Positions 34,539 through 46,159 are shown, counted from the first letter of the stretch. The stretch: 64,000 bases of DNA from Sorex araneus (GCF_027595985.1 NC_073304.1:48587137-48651136); one strand, 5' to 3'. A program made the numbers and translations. Notes: generated by a model from the sequence alone, not told the origin.

Positions 34539-34749
34539 CTTGTTTATATTTCTTAAGTATTTTTTTCTTGTCTTTGACAGTCATGACAAAAGGCTACTAT
34601 TTCTTCCATATTATAATCAAATTCATCTGATGAATTTCTTTGAATCGTTGCAATGTCCCTCTATCTATTCACTAAAGGGAAATATAAGTTAATTTACCAG
34701 GAGCCAAGAGTTTTATGTATATACTAGTCTATGTGATCCATATAATTTA

Positions 34750-34890
34750 ATTATACCCTGTAATTTAAGTATTATCATCTCTATTTGGTAACTGAGGAAA
34801 TTGAGTCTTCTTCATAGCTTGCTCAAGATCTCTTATGGAGTCAGAATTTGATTAAACATGAATTAAAGACCTGTGATTTATCCATTTTCC
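34750..34890 (-). repeat. MIR
   Basis: Reversed MIR core: GTATTATCATCTCTATTTGG, TAACTGAGGAAATTGAGTC and CTTGCTCAAGATCTCTTATG. Confidence 0.65.
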
Positions 34891-34932
34891 CTTCAGGTAT
34901 TCCAATTTTGTTCTTTTATTTTTTAACTTTTT

Positions 34933-35656
34933 AAAAATAATTAGAAAATCACTGTGATGTACAGTTACAAACTTATAAACTTTTGTGTTTGCATTTCACT
35001 CATACAATGATCATTTACCCATCCCTCCACCAGTGTCCATTCACCTCCACCAATGATCCCAGTATCCCTCTCACCAACCCCACACCATCCACCACCACCC
35101 CACCCTGCCTCTGTGGCAGGGCATTCCCTTTTGTTCTCTCTCCTTTTGGGTGTTGTAGTTTGCAATAGAAGTATTGAATGGCCTTCATGTTTGGTCTATA
35201 GTCTACTTTCAATTTGCATCTTCCAACCCGAATGGGTCCTCCCAACATCCTCTACTTGGTATTCCCTTCTCTATCTGAGCTGCCTTTTCCCCCAGCATGT
35301 GAGACCAGTTTCCAAGCTGTGGGGCAGACCTCCTGGTCCTTATCTCTACTACTCTTGGGTGTTAGTCTTCCACTCTGATACTTTATATTCCACAGATGAA
35401 TGCGATCTTTCTATGTCTGTCTCTCCCTTTCTGACTCATTTCACTTAACATGATACTATCCAGGTTGATCCACTTATATGCAAATTTCATGACTTCATCT
35501 TTTCTAACAGCTGCATAGTATTCCATTGTGTAGATGTACCAAAGTTTCTTTAACCAGTCATCTGTTTTTGGACAATCTGTTTTTTCCCAGATTTTAGCTA
35601 TTGTAAACAGTGCTGCAATGAACATACAAATTCAGATAAACCACTAGCAAGACTCA

Positions 35657-35700
<44 letters not shown>

Positions 35701-35911
35701 CTTATAAAACGAATCAGAAATGAAAAGGGGATATCACAACAGAAACCAAAGAAAATCAAAAGATCATCATAGACTTTGAAAATTTGTATGCCACGAAACA
35801 AGGGAACCTAGAAGAAACGGATAAATTCCTGGATTCCTATAATCTCCCAAGGCTGAATCAATAAGACCTGGCATGCCTGAACAGTCCTATTAATACCAAG
35901 GAAATTGAAAC
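34933..35911 (-). mobile_element. Young L1, 5'-inverted (twin-primed), TSD 16 bp
   Basis: 34933-35638 is the L1 3' UTR and ORF2 end in reverse (CACCTCCACCAATGATCCCA, GCATAGTATTCCATTGTGTA, CAGTGCTGCAATGAACATAC). 35639-35911 is an upstream ORF2 piece in plus orientation (CCACTAGCAAGACTCACAAA, GAAATGAAAAGGGGATATCA, GGATAAATTCCTGGATTCCT). TATTTTTTAACTTTTT flanks it at 34917-34932 and 35912-35927. More than 1 kb of ORF2 between the two parts is missing, as expected for separate priming sites. Confidence 0.93.
35659..35696. repeat. (GA)n microsatellite
   Basis: About 18 pure GA units inside the inverted L1 ORF2 piece, where sister L1s have a short AGAGAAAG-like run. Confidence 0.95.
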
Positions 35912-35924
35912 TATTTTTTAACTT

Positions 35925-36240
35925 TTTTGATCAAGGATCTGTGTTTTATAATACTATTAATAATGATTTCCAGTGTACATAATTTTAGCACCATATTCAT
36001 CACCAGTGTATCCACTTCCATCCATCTGATGCCCCTCTCTTTAAATCCCCACCACACCACCCAATACACACACGGAGAGAGACTCGGTTGTGTGGATTAG
36101 TTCTCCTGTTGTGTTGCTTTTGCATCTTTGTTGCTTCCTTGCTGTATATCGTTAAGTCCTACATATTAGATCATTCTGTATCTATCCTTTTACTTCTGTA
36201 CCCATTTGTTCTTGTTACACAGTCATATGTTAATAAAAAC
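35925..36240 (-). repeat. Possible older L1 3' UTR fragment
   Basis: GTACATAATTTTAGCACCAT, ATCACCAGTGTATCCACTTC and CATCTGATGCCCCTCTC resemble the reversed 3' UTR of the older L1 subfamily at 11.2 and 53.8 kb. Weak. Confidence 0.4.
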
Positions 36241-36346
36241 GACTTGAATGATACTTGTAAGAAATGACCAAAGTTCATTCAATTTAATTCTGGATTTAAG
36301 ATTATTGTCTCTTTTTTTATTTACTCTGCAGTATAAGTCTATTTTT

Positions 36347-37490
36347 TTTAAATTTTATTGAATCACCATGTGGAGGGTTACATAGTTCTCAGGATTATGT
36401 CAATTATACAATACTCAAACACCCTTCCCTTCACCAGTGCCCCTATTCCATCACCAACCACCCCAGTATACCTCCCGTCCCCTCCCGCCCCCCCCCCGTC
36501 CCCGCCCTTGTAATTGATAAGTTTCACTTCGTTTACGCTTTATCTTGGTTACATTCTATGTTTCAACACATAACTCGATATTGTTGCTGGGGTTTCCCAC
36601 CAAAAGGAAAAAGACAGTCCTATTGTCAAGGAATCACTTGATAGTTCTCCATTGCTGAGAATGTAAAGATATTAAGTCCCGTTGTTTGTTACATAACTTT
36701 TCTATTTTCCCCCCCTCGTCCCGCGCCACCGAGTTCACGCCTGTTTAGTATTCACCACGCTGCCTGACAAAGGAAAAAAAAAAACGGAAAAGATGGTTAT
36801 TTCCAGTCATCAGCCGGCGTGGGGCTCTGGCTTAGTTGATAGTCTGGTAGAAAGTCTGCAGTTTCTGGAACCAAAAGTAGTGTGCTGGTATCAGCCCCGA
36901 CTCGAGATTCCACCAGCATCTCGCTGTTCCATGTTCATAATACTTTATTCCCTTGTATCCCATTCCCATGCCACCAGGTCCGTGTCAACTTAATGGACAT
37001 CATACTATGGTTAACGCCACGCCGCGTTTCTTCCCGAGAAAGAAGGATATTTCTTCTCAGCTGGCGTGGGGATATGGCTTAGTTCAATCTAGAGAGATGG
37101 CTACCATTTTGGTTGCCTCAATATTTCAACAAAAAACTTACTATTCTTGTTAGGGTTTCCCACCAAAGTCCGACCCGTTAAAAAGGAACCATTTCATATT
37201 GCTGATGATTAGATGACATTAGGTCATGTGGCCGCAGCAGCGGCCGCGCGGTTTTGGATTTCTGTATAAAGTCCAGGGAAAATTCTGCCTGAAATTCTAT
37301 TGCTACAATCTTTTACCCTTTTATGGTGCTCATAAGATGGGAAAACCTAGAGAAATACCGGGCCCCCACACGGGCAGCCTGGTGGAAACGCTCAATTCAC
37401 ATACTGCAGGTTGTTCAGTGGGCTGCTGGTGTCCAAAGCAGCTCCCTTGTCCTCCTCGGTCATACTGGAGCGGCGGGCGCGGCGAAGTGG
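36347..37490 (-). mobile_element. 1.14-kb composite non-autonomous retroelement, TSD 19 bp
   Basis: Bounded by GCAGTATAAGTCTATTTTT at 36328-36346 and 37491-37509, a perfect TSD, so both ends are known. The 3' end (low coordinates, reverse) is L1-like: TTATTGAATCACCATGTGG and CCCTTCCCTTCACCAGTGCC. The body holds two direct duplications. GGGTTTCCCACCAAA is at about 36590 and 37155; GGCGTGGGG.T.TGGCTTAGTT is at about 36814 and 37064. Distal to these is the variant module shared with 9071-9411 and 29464-29999 (GCGGTTTTGGATTTCTGTAT). The 5' end is CpG-rich and has a 23-codon minus-strand frame (37392-37463, beginning MTEEDKGAAL). Unusually CpG-rich throughout, so probably young. No reverse transcriptase; presumably moved by L1 enzymes. 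Confidence 0.85.
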
Positions 37491-37511
37491 GCAGTATAAG
37501 TCTATTTTTAT

Positions 37512-38688
37512 AAAAATAAAAACAAATTTATTTTTGTTGTGAGAATTCAAGTAATACAATTAAATTATACTCCCCTGTAACAAACAAAAACAATTAATTA
37601 AATGAAATTAATTAAACAAAAACAATACAATTAAATTATACTCCCCTGTAAACTTGTGACTTACAGACAAGAGAGAAGCTCTTTGATTTACATCAGATGT
37701 AAATTCCTGGGTCTGGGGCAGAAATAGTTCAGAAGTTAAGGTACTTTCTTTGCATGGGGCACACAAGCGTTCCCCCCAAGGACTCCTGGGAGTAAGCCCT
37801 GAGCACTTTGATCCAGTTAAGTGTGACTCACCCATGCTCCACCCCGGGAAAAATATAGATAAATAAATTTTCTAGGTTTGTCATCAACAAGCTTGTTTAA
37901 ATCCTCAAGGAGTTATTTTAGGGCTAAAGAAATCATGTCTGCCAGCACCTGATAAAATGAATAGCAACTTAATTTAACACATTCTTACATAGTAGTAAAC
38001 AGCTAACCTGGTGGAGAAAGGGAAAGAAATTGAACAAAGGGGATAAAAAGCAAAAGGCCTTTGGACCTTGTAACAAAATGCAGTGGAGAGAGTCAGGAAG
38101 ACTTTGCTTTACAAGGTCAAGGGCTCTGACGTAATTGTATCTGAAGCTTGGTAAAGCCTTCTTCTATTAGAGAACCTTCCAATTCTTACTTGAGAGAGAG
38201 ACAATATAGCTTGGCAGATAACAAGCAGCTCTGTGATGACAATACCCAGACAGCAAGCTTGTTAACAGAACAGGCTGACAAGTTCATTCTCTCTATGCAA
38301 GAAGGAAAATTCACTGATGAGTTTTTGTTACTTTAAAGTGTAGACAGATGTATTTGGAAGGAAATTACTTTATCACAAATTTGATTTTTCATATGTTTGT
38401 TGAGCAGCCCCTGTAGTTTTGACAGGTGCAAGAGAGGCGTTAGTGGTAGGTTTGCAAATCTAGCCACGATGCCTCCCCCAATGGTGCTAGGTGGGTGATC
38501 GGCATCGTGTGTATTTGGATTCCTACTGGCATTTGTTCTATCAGGATGTAACTAACTACACTGCTTGGGAGCAGCCTTTCCAGCTCAACTTAACCCTTGC
38601 CATAGTTCATCCTTTATGGTGAATTCCTTTAGAAGCTTACCACCAGGCACAACTCCAAGTGCTTTGTATGTCATAAATCACTTTCTAT
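37512..38688. other. No gene seen; partial SINE at 37715-37850
   Basis: A decayed forward short SINE (GGGGCAGAAATAGTTCAGAA, GGGAGTAAGCCCTGAGCAC, AAGTGTGACTCACCCATG) and a short local duplication of AATTAAATTATACTCCCCTG (about 37558 and 37628). The rest is unclassified. Confidence 0.5.
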
Positions 38689-38689
38689 T

Positions 38690-38830
38690 TACATTCGTCT
38701 AAGATGTGGACACTGCATTGAGCCAATTTTATAAAAGAGGAAACAGACACAGAAATGTGCCCTCATTTACACATCTGAGTGGCTCAACCACATTTTGAAC
38801 CTAAGTAGAAAGAAGATAGAGTCCACACTA
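38690..38830 (-). repeat. MIR
   Basis: AGAGGAAACAGACACAGAAA, CATTTACACATCTGAGTGGC and CACATTTTGAACCTAAGTAG follow the reversed MIR order. Confidence 0.6.
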
Positions 38831-39019
38831 TGTTCAGGGTGTTATATTTGAGAGGCTAGAAATGCTGCCACTTAGTCTGGACTCTGCCACTTCCTCAGGA
38901 CAGCAGCTACAACCATGTACACTTTAGGCTCAGCCCTGCACTGAGCATCTCCAACATATTCCCCTACACTAAGCATCTTCAATACACTCCACCCTTAAAT
39001 AGCACCTACAGGAAATCAC

Positions 39020-39160
39020 ACTATTGTTTTCCTTACAGATGGGGAAGTTGAGATTTAGTGGAACTTGACCAAGTTCACAAGACTAATAAGAGCTGTATTC
39101 AAAATTTAAAACTCATTCTGGCTGACTCCTGAATCCATGGCCTTAAATATTATAGTGCCC
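39020..39160 (-). repeat. MIR
   Basis: CTTACAGATGGGGAAGTTGA, CTTGACCAAGTTCACAAGAC, GAGCTGTATTCAAAATTTAA and CTGACTCCTGAATCCATGGC match the reversed MIR. Confidence 0.75.
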
Positions 39161-39174
39161 TGCCTCTCCCTCTT

Positions 39175-39320
39175 ACTAGCTAGTTGTCTTAATTATTTAA
39201 TCTCTGTAAGCCTCAGTTTACTCATCTGTGAAATATAGAAGCTATGAATAACTACATTAAAAGATGAGTGAGAGTGAGACAATATGTGAAGGTGATCTAT
39301 AAAATACAGAGTGCTCAATG
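39175..39320 (+). repeat. MIR
   Basis: TTTAATCTCTGTAAGCCTCA, GTTTACTCATCTGTGAAATA and ATACAGAGTGCTCAATGATC match the forward MIR core and tail. Confidence 0.75.
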
Positions 39321-39324
39321 ATCT

Positions 39325-40088
39325 TACTATTTATTTTCCTGAATTGCTCTTGATTTGCTCCTTAGTTCTTTCAGATACTAATCTAAACAGTACTCCAACT
39401 AAATTCAAGTTTCTGAAGAGTAGAAATAATTATTTTCTTGCTTTTAATTTTACCACCCAAAGAACTTGACATTAAATTTGGTTATAGGCTTTCCCTACTA
39501 TCTGAAAATAGGGTGTTCCTATTTAGTATGATTCAGAGGGTTATTTTGTATGGGGATGCCCCTAATGTTTTGCATAAAAGAAGTTAAAATAACATTTCCA
39601 GACTCAAAACATTCTTTTACAATAGTGGGATGGAGGAATTTTGCATATATTTATTATGTTTAAGTACACCATTAGGGGCAAATAAAGGCTTCTTACGTAT
39701 GTATGAGCATGCAAGACAGCAATACCAGAAGATTTGTCTCAGGAGTAAGCTTGGTTAAGCTGTTTTGCAAAGGTTAATTTGGACTTTCAGCCAAAAGTCT
39801 TCCTATTTACAGTGACAGTGAAATAAATGTGCTCCCCCCCCCAAAAAAAAGCAATACATAAATGAATAGAAACCCTCAAATGTATTTCATAAAAAACTGA
39901 AAGAAATGCACTCTGAACCCTTAAAATTTATAACCCTGAAGTCATGTTTCTTCACAAATCCAAAGGACCCTCTAGTTAGAACAGGAAGAATTCACTTTAT
40001 GGGAGATAGGTGATTTGTCTTGCTATCACTTTACTTGGTTGCTAGTGAAAATGTCTCCCCCTGTATTTGAACTTTTGGAGGAGGATGA
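39325..40088. other. No gene seen
   Basis: A/T-rich single-copy-looking DNA with a C-run/A-run at 39833-39850. Confidence 0.45.
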
Positions 40089-40089
40089 G

Positions 40090-40252
40090 GACTTCAAACC
40101 ACACCCATATATGGTCAGGGCTTACTCCTGGCTCTGTGCTCAAGAATCACTCCTGGAAGTAATCAAGTAATCATTTGCAGTGTTGGGGATTGAACCGTGG
40201 TTAGCCACATGCAAAGCAAGTGTCTTACCTGTTGTATAACCTCTCCAGCCTG
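40090..40252 (-). mobile_element. Short SINE
   Basis: CTTACTCCTGGCTCTGTGCT, CAAGAATCACTCCTGGAAGT, GGGGATTGAACCGTGGTTAG and TATAACCTCTCCAGCC; reverse orientation. Confidence 0.92.
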
Positions 40253-40599
40253 TTCTTAAATTTTCTCACCTATTCTTTACTTAACAAAGATAACTCTTTA
40301 CGATATGTTAACAATTATTCTCTCTGAAATAAGTTCCATCAATGAATGCCCATTCTGTTTTCAATATGTCCTTTCTATAAAAATGCTATAATTTATATTT
40401 TTCTAAGCAAATTAATTAAATACATCCCAAGGGCTTAGCATATGTGACCCCTCACTGATTTACATAACACTTTTAGAGGGGAGATGGGAGAAAAGAATTT
40501 GAGAGGGCTAATCATTGCCGCTATCTTTTCTCAAATGGTGCTGAGAGTACCAATCACATGTAGCTATAAGAAAAATAATGGAGCCTTTTCCTCCCAGAC

Positions 40600-40905
40600 A
40601 TCAGAGACAAGGGCATTATATATCACATTCATCGTATTTGCTCCTCTTTCTGTCAAGGATGCTTGTCCTCAAATTTCTTCATAGCTGCCTTCTTCCCTTA
40701 TGTCCATAACATTCCTTCATCCTGGTTAGGCCACCCCCTTAGTCCTACATGGTAACCCAGTTTTAGCATCTCTATCACATTGATCTGGCCTGAAATTATT
40801 GTATTTCTCAGTTTATTGTCTATTTTCCTCAATTTAAATGTAAGCTTCTATAAAGGAGACAATTCTGCTGCATCACCCAGAAGTTTGGTACATGACGGGT
40901 GATCA
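40600..40905 (+). repeat. L2 LINE 3' region
   Basis: TTAAATGTAAGCTTCTATAA, AGACAATTCTGCTGCATCAC and GGTGATCATTAAATATTGTG follow the L2 terminal order. The upstream part is diverged. Confidence 0.55.
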
Positions 40906-41134
40906 TTAAATATTGTGGAAAAACAAGTCCACCTCCCATAAACCCCCAACCCTCACTTCCACCCCACATCTCCAAGCCAAAAGAAGTCACATCTCAGGAA
41001 GGGTACCAGTATGACAGTGGGGCTGGGAAATTCATAGTGTTTAGAGCCCAGCAGCACAACCTAAATTATAAGTTCTATCCCAAGAACTTAGTGTCTTGTT
41101 TCACAGAATCTATATTATTACTTTTAGAACTTAA

Positions 41135-41300
41135 ATTCTAGTTGAGTGATCTCGGACTAGTTATTTAATGCTACTCTGCCTAAACTCCTTACAAAGGGAA
41201 TAGATGGCACCTATTCTGAAGAGTTGTGTAGATCAACAGATAAAATGTTTTTGTATCAGTGCCTGGTACAAAATACACTTTCAGTAAATTGTAGTCCTAA
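41135..41300 (+). repeat. MIR
   Basis: GAGTGATCTCGGACTAGTTA, CTGCCTAAACTCCTTACAAA, AGAGTTGTGTAGATCAACAG and TCAGTGCCTGGTACAAAATA match the forward MIR. Confidence 0.7.
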
Positions 41301-41639
41301 ATTGACTAATGATGGAAGGTAGTTTATCCTTGCACCACTAATTCCTTTCCCATGGGTGACCTCACTAATTGACTGTGACATTTTGTCCTTAAAAAAAAGA
41401 AAGAAAGAAAACTGGTCTCACATCATCATAGCTCTGCATTTGCCTAGACAGTCACTTCCAATCAATCATTCTGAATTGGCATGCAAACTGAAAATTATTA
41501 GCCTTTTTTGTTTCAGGAAGCTCTTAACAGCCTGTCAAACAGGGTTATTAACATTGAACTTGGTATCCAGAAGTAAATTGGTAGTTAATTTGCCTCTGAA
41601 TGAGTGGAAAATTCAGCAACACACATGCACAGACATTTC

Positions 41640-41935
41640 CGGGAGAAAAGAAAATAATGGGGGCCACAAGCCACCTCTGGCACCATATAATCTCAACGGC
41701 CATGATCCAGAGACTCAACACTAAATCTCTCAGAAATGAGCGCACAATGATATGCCACAGACATGCCTCCAGACATGCCAGACTGTTTCATTCAGGGCAA
41801 TATGGAGGGACGTGGGTGAGGTCCCTCTCAGCCCTAATGAATTCAGCCCTGGCAGCTGAAAACCTTAAGAACTCCACCACCACCATGCTCACAGCCACTC
41901 ACCACATGCTCAGATGAGCCTCACCCATGAGAGAA
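41640..41935 (+). mobile_element. Composite element fragment related to 33775-34312
   Basis: TCAACGGCCATGATCCAGAG (about 41694) and the block with ACCACCATGCTCACAGCC and CTCAGATGAGCCTCACCCAT (about 41878-41925) correspond to TCAACGGCCAACATCCAGAG and to GCCATGCTGGAGGCCCC and AGGCCTCATGCATGAGGG in the 33.8-kb element, but in the opposite order. Limits and TSD not determined. Confidence 0.45.
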
Positions 41936-42202
41936 TCTATTCCTGGACATCTCATGCTTTACACCACTAATGTACCAAGAGTAGCACACCACGTTTAATG
42001 TGTTTAAAGTAGAAGGCAACTAATCTTAGGGGGAATTACATTTATACAGATTTTATATGTATATACATACACACACACACACACATATATACGTACACAA
42101 GGCTCAACCATTAACAACATGCTACTAATCTCTTATAGAAGGGCTTAATGGCTCCTAGGTGAAACACAGTAATCTTCACACACTTTCCTCTAAGAAACTT
42201 TT

Positions 42203-42373
42203 GTTTTTTGCTTTTTGGGTCACACCTGGTGATGCACAGGGGTCATTCCTGGCTCTGCACTCAGGAATGACCCCTGGCAGTGCTTAGAGGACCATATGGG
42301 ATGCTGGGAATCAAACCCGGGTCGGCTGCGTGCAAGGCAAATGCCCTACCCACTGTGCTATTGCTCCAGCCCC
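42203..42373 (-). mobile_element. Short SINE, TSD 13 bp
   Basis: GCTTTTTGGGTCACACCTGG, GGACCATATGGGATGCTGGG, AACCCGGGTCGGCTGCGTGC and CTGTGCTATTGCTCCAGCC. CTAAGAAACTTTT flanks it at 42190-42202 and 42374-42386. Near-consensus and young. Confidence 0.97.
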
Positions 42374-42389
42374 CTAAGAAACTTTTTTT

Positions 42390-43545
42390 TGAATGATTTT
42401 TAGTGGATTATTCATAACTAGCAATAGAAAATAAATTATTTTGGATCTGCTTAGAGGCAGGGTTTGGGGTTCGTGATGGAAACATCCTAAATATGGTGGT
42501 GGGAAGGTGTAATGGTGGTGGAATTGGTGTTTGAATATTAAATTTAATCAAATATTGTGAAAAACTTTATAAAAATAAAATAATGGGGAACATACTTTTG
42601 ACTAGTGAGGATAGAAAGAAAAGCCCTTTATAGTCTCATTAACTTCAACTCCCAAGAAACTAAAGATCAGGACTACTGGAAAAACAGAATGAGAGAAGTG
42701 TTCTCAAACACCTCTAGATCTGTTCCTTCTGATGGAAATTTGAAGGTCACTAGAAAAAAACTGTCCCTTGTGATTAGTTCCATCTGATTTCTTAAACTTT
42801 TCAAGTACCTCTCAGCAACTGCTAGATTCCAATCAATACCAGATCAAACTATAACTTTTAATAATTTTAAATAATAGAAAAACTATCAGACTATTATTAT
42901 GTTGTAGTACTATTATAGTGGTGACAATGGAATTATTAGAGGTATTCTCCTATTCCTAAGAACCCTGTGGGTTTGTATCGGAAGCAATGATACATGCAGG
43001 AAAAAATGTAAAGATAGAAAGTTGAACTATAAAAGTAAAAATGGAAAAGGTTGTTTGTGTTTAATTTTCTTTCTAAATCTGGTCCTATAAAAAGTACAGA
43101 ATGATGATCATTTTATACACTGTTTTGGTCCCACTTTGAGGTTGGTTGATTGGTTGGTTATCATTGCTTTAAGGACTCAGTTCCCCAAATTTCTTCATAA
43201 GTTTCATCCTCAAAACCATCAGTTTTATTCAAATTCTTAATCCCCTTCAATGCAACTCACTGGCTATCATTAAGTTATAATATAGACAAATAATGCAACA
43301 TTTTTGCTTTTGAAGTACAACTAAAGATTTTGAAAAAGAAAAGTGTTCAAAAATCACAAATATATTTTAGAGTAATGGACTCCATAAAATAGTTAAGTCA
43401 GAAAGAAGATAAGCAGAATAACATAGGCATTAATTTCATTTTTTGTTATTTATTACACAAGCAAGACAGAGAGCAGAAGTTAGCATTTATTTAAAAACTG
43501 ATGGACAAATATTAAGTATTTGTTCCTGGAATTTAAATCTCACCC
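42390..43545. other. No gene seen
   Basis: A/T-rich. The start (GGTGGTGGGAAGGTGTAATG, then GTGGAATTGGTGTTTGAATA and AAAATAAAATAATG) looks like an old L1-type 3' end in forward orientation, but I cannot assign it. Confidence 0.4.
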
Positions 43546-43554
43546 TAGCTGATA

Positions 43555-43680
43555 TTTGGCCTTGAAGACTTTGTCTGTGTTTCTCCTAAGTTTACTCATT
43601 TGTAAATGGTATAACTGTGCCAACCTCTTTTTATTACAGATACTTATCTAGGTGATACTGATTAATAAATTAAACACATT
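43555..43680 (+). repeat. MIR
   Basis: GATATTTGGCCTTGAAGACT, AAGTTTACTCATTTGTAAAT and GGTATAACTGTGCCAACCTC match a diverged forward MIR. Confidence 0.55.
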
Positions 43681-43685
43681 GGTTT

Positions 43686-43860
43686 TGTTTTGTGTGCTCA
43701 AGACTTGCTAAGGGTTCATTCCTGGTGGGACTCTGGGAAATGCATGGGGTGTCAGGGAATGAAGGAACATTCATTCCTTCCTATGTGGTGCCCGGGATCA
43801 AACCCTTGTCAGCCACTTGTAAGGCAACCACCTTACCCACTGTACTATCACTTGTGCCCT
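43686..43860 (-). mobile_element. Short SINE
   Basis: TGTGCTCAAGACTTGCTAAG, TTCATTCCTGGTGGGACTCT, GTGGTGCCCGGGATCAAACC and GTACTATCACTTGTGCCC; reverse orientation. A direct duplication of the ACATTCATTCC block lies inside. Confidence 0.85.
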
Positions 43861-44084
43861 CAGCTAAACACTTGGAACAGGGTGATCACTCAACAAATGG
43901 CAGTTATTTCAAGAACTCATTTGAGAGTAGCTGATTTAACTAATTCCTGATCAAAAAGAGCTAACAATGAAATAATCATAAGATATCTCAAAAAAAAACC
44001 AAACTTACAATTCCATCAGACACTCTCCCAAGACTGTCCTTTATTCTGAACTGAACATAAGTTTTCTGCTAATAAGCAGATATC

Positions 44085-44440
44085 TTAGCATCTTCACATA
44101 TTTGGAGAGCCATAACCAAATGCCCAAGTTTGAGAAACTTATAAACAACAGGAATTTATTTCCCACAGTCCTGGAGGCTAGGAACTACAAGAGCAAGATG
44201 CTGGCAGATTTAATATCTGCTAAGCATCTGTTTCCTCATAGAAGGTAGCCTTCTCTGTTTAGGATATGTGCAAGAGGGGGAAAAAAAAAACTATCTCAGA
44301 ACTCTTTGTTAGGGCACTCATTCCACTCATTAAAGTGCTGCCTTGTTGACCCAATCACATTCCAAAGGCCCAACCTCCTCATATCATCACCTTGGCAGAC
44401 AGGATTTTAACACAGGAATTTGAGGAAGACAGAGTATATA
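44085..44440 (-). repeat. MaLR-type LTR (MLT1/MST-like), solo
   Basis: Reversed MaLR landmarks: ACTTATAAACAACAGGAATT, CCCACAGTCCTGGAGGCTAG, TGACCCAATCACATTCCAAA, GGCCCAACCTCCTCATATCA and CATCACCTTGGCAGACAGGA. No internal sequence. A very old endogenous-retrovirus LTR relic. Confidence 0.75.
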
Positions 44441-44444
44441 CTGA

Positions 44445-45405
44445 ATGGTAACTCTAATAAGCAAAGTTAGAACTCATAAAAATAGAAACAGCTGTTCACC
44501 TCTGGTTCTTTAAAGCCCTGGCTCTTTGACCAAATGCACAAATAAATCATGAAAGAGACTGCATAGTAGGAGGGTAAAGACACTCATTTTAGCAGCTAAA
44601 AAAAAAAGAAAACACTACTTGTTATTAGCAAATCCTCTTGAGATCTATACAGTAATAGATATATCCTGGAAGTAAAGATCCCACCCCAAAGCCACAGGAA
44701 GAAATGTCTGTAAGTTGAATTCTTATGCTTTTCTTTGGAGACTGTCTCAACTAGCTAAAAGTCAAGTTAAAAATAAATTCCATGGGATTTGTTTTAGCAT
44801 AACTTTAAATAACCAAGAGAACGCTTCCCCCAGATGGTGATCAAATCTATTTTCATTGTCATTGGGGGTGGTGGAGGGGGCCCAATGGACTGTGTTGGAG
44901 GGACATAGTGGTACTTTGGCGGTGGGTGTGGTGTAGTAACACTTATTGAAGAGGTGTGGCATTTACCTTTTATATATGCATATACAGTTGTACTCTATAA
45001 ATTGTAAATCATCACCTCAATTAAAAAAATAACAAAGGTGATGGAAAATAACCTTACTTAATTGAACTACTTCTCCAAGGTCAAAATCATAGTTTTTTTT
45101 TTCTTCTGGCTAAAAATTTAATTGGTCAGTATAGCGACATATCAAGATCTCCTCTCGTGGAAAATTGGAAGATTGCGTGGAGCTTGTAAAGTTTTTGTCA
45201 TTGGCGTCACGAATCACTGAGCAGAAAGCACCCGTTGCGCTAGTTCAAATGTTTCTATTTCAAAATATCGTGCCATCACTTTGACTCAAAGATATTTTTC
45301 TCTCTTCCGATCCTCCATCACCAAATCAGCAGTCCTGCAGGCAAAGGTATAAAACAGGTATCTCTGACGGTGTTTTGGAGAGAGGGACAGGGACGTTCAG
45401 TATCG
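44445..45405. other. Single-copy region upstream of the TRIM9 CpG island
   Basis: No repeat recognised. From about 45110 it contains scattered CpGs and a CRE-like half site (GGCGTCACGA near 45204) and is plausible distal promoter sequence. No gene. Confidence 0.5.
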
Positions 45406-46159
45406 GAGATCTACCATTAGATCCGCCCCCCACATCCGTCAAGGCGCCCCCACTCCACCATCCCTCCCGCTCCTCCCGAAGAAACCGGAAAGACCCCGCC
45501 CTTGTGGCAGCCGCGGCTGACCTCGATGTGGAATTACCTGGCTGGGGCCAAACCCCGGGACTCGGCAGGGACTAGGTGAATCGGAGCTAGACTCTAAACT
45601 GCGGGTGCTCAGTCTCTGGCACCCCTCTCCTCCCCTCCGTCTAATCAAGGGGAAGCTGTGAGTGGCCACGGGGCTCGGTCTGGGGAGGCAGAAGGAGAAG
45701 AGCAAACAGACGACGCTCACACGCTAGCATGGAAACTTCTAGGCCGAATCTGGAAATTCCAGCGTGGAATGCCGCGGGCAGGGATTTTAAGAACTAGCCT
45801 TCACCTCTCGCTCTCCCCCAGGAAGCCGAGAGTGGCCCCCTCTCCTTCCAGTGACGCCAGGGTCTAGGGCGAAAGCAGCGAAACGGCCCAAGCTCCGGGT
45901 GTCGGGAGCATCCGCGGCGGGTTTCGGCGGGTGACTGAGGGGGGAGAGCCCGGCTAGTCACACGGACATTCAGCCCCGGGGAGCCGCGATAGGGGAAGGG
46001 GGGCGGGTTTCCCGCGTCCCGCTTGCTGTGGGGGAGGCCTGAGGGGAGACGGGGGAAGGAAGCCAAACGCTGACTGTTGTCAAGGGGGGCTCCGCCAGCC
46101 CCCTCGCCGCGGGGAGGGGTTTCTCACGCCCCCCTGCACCCGAGATCGGAAGGAAGCTG

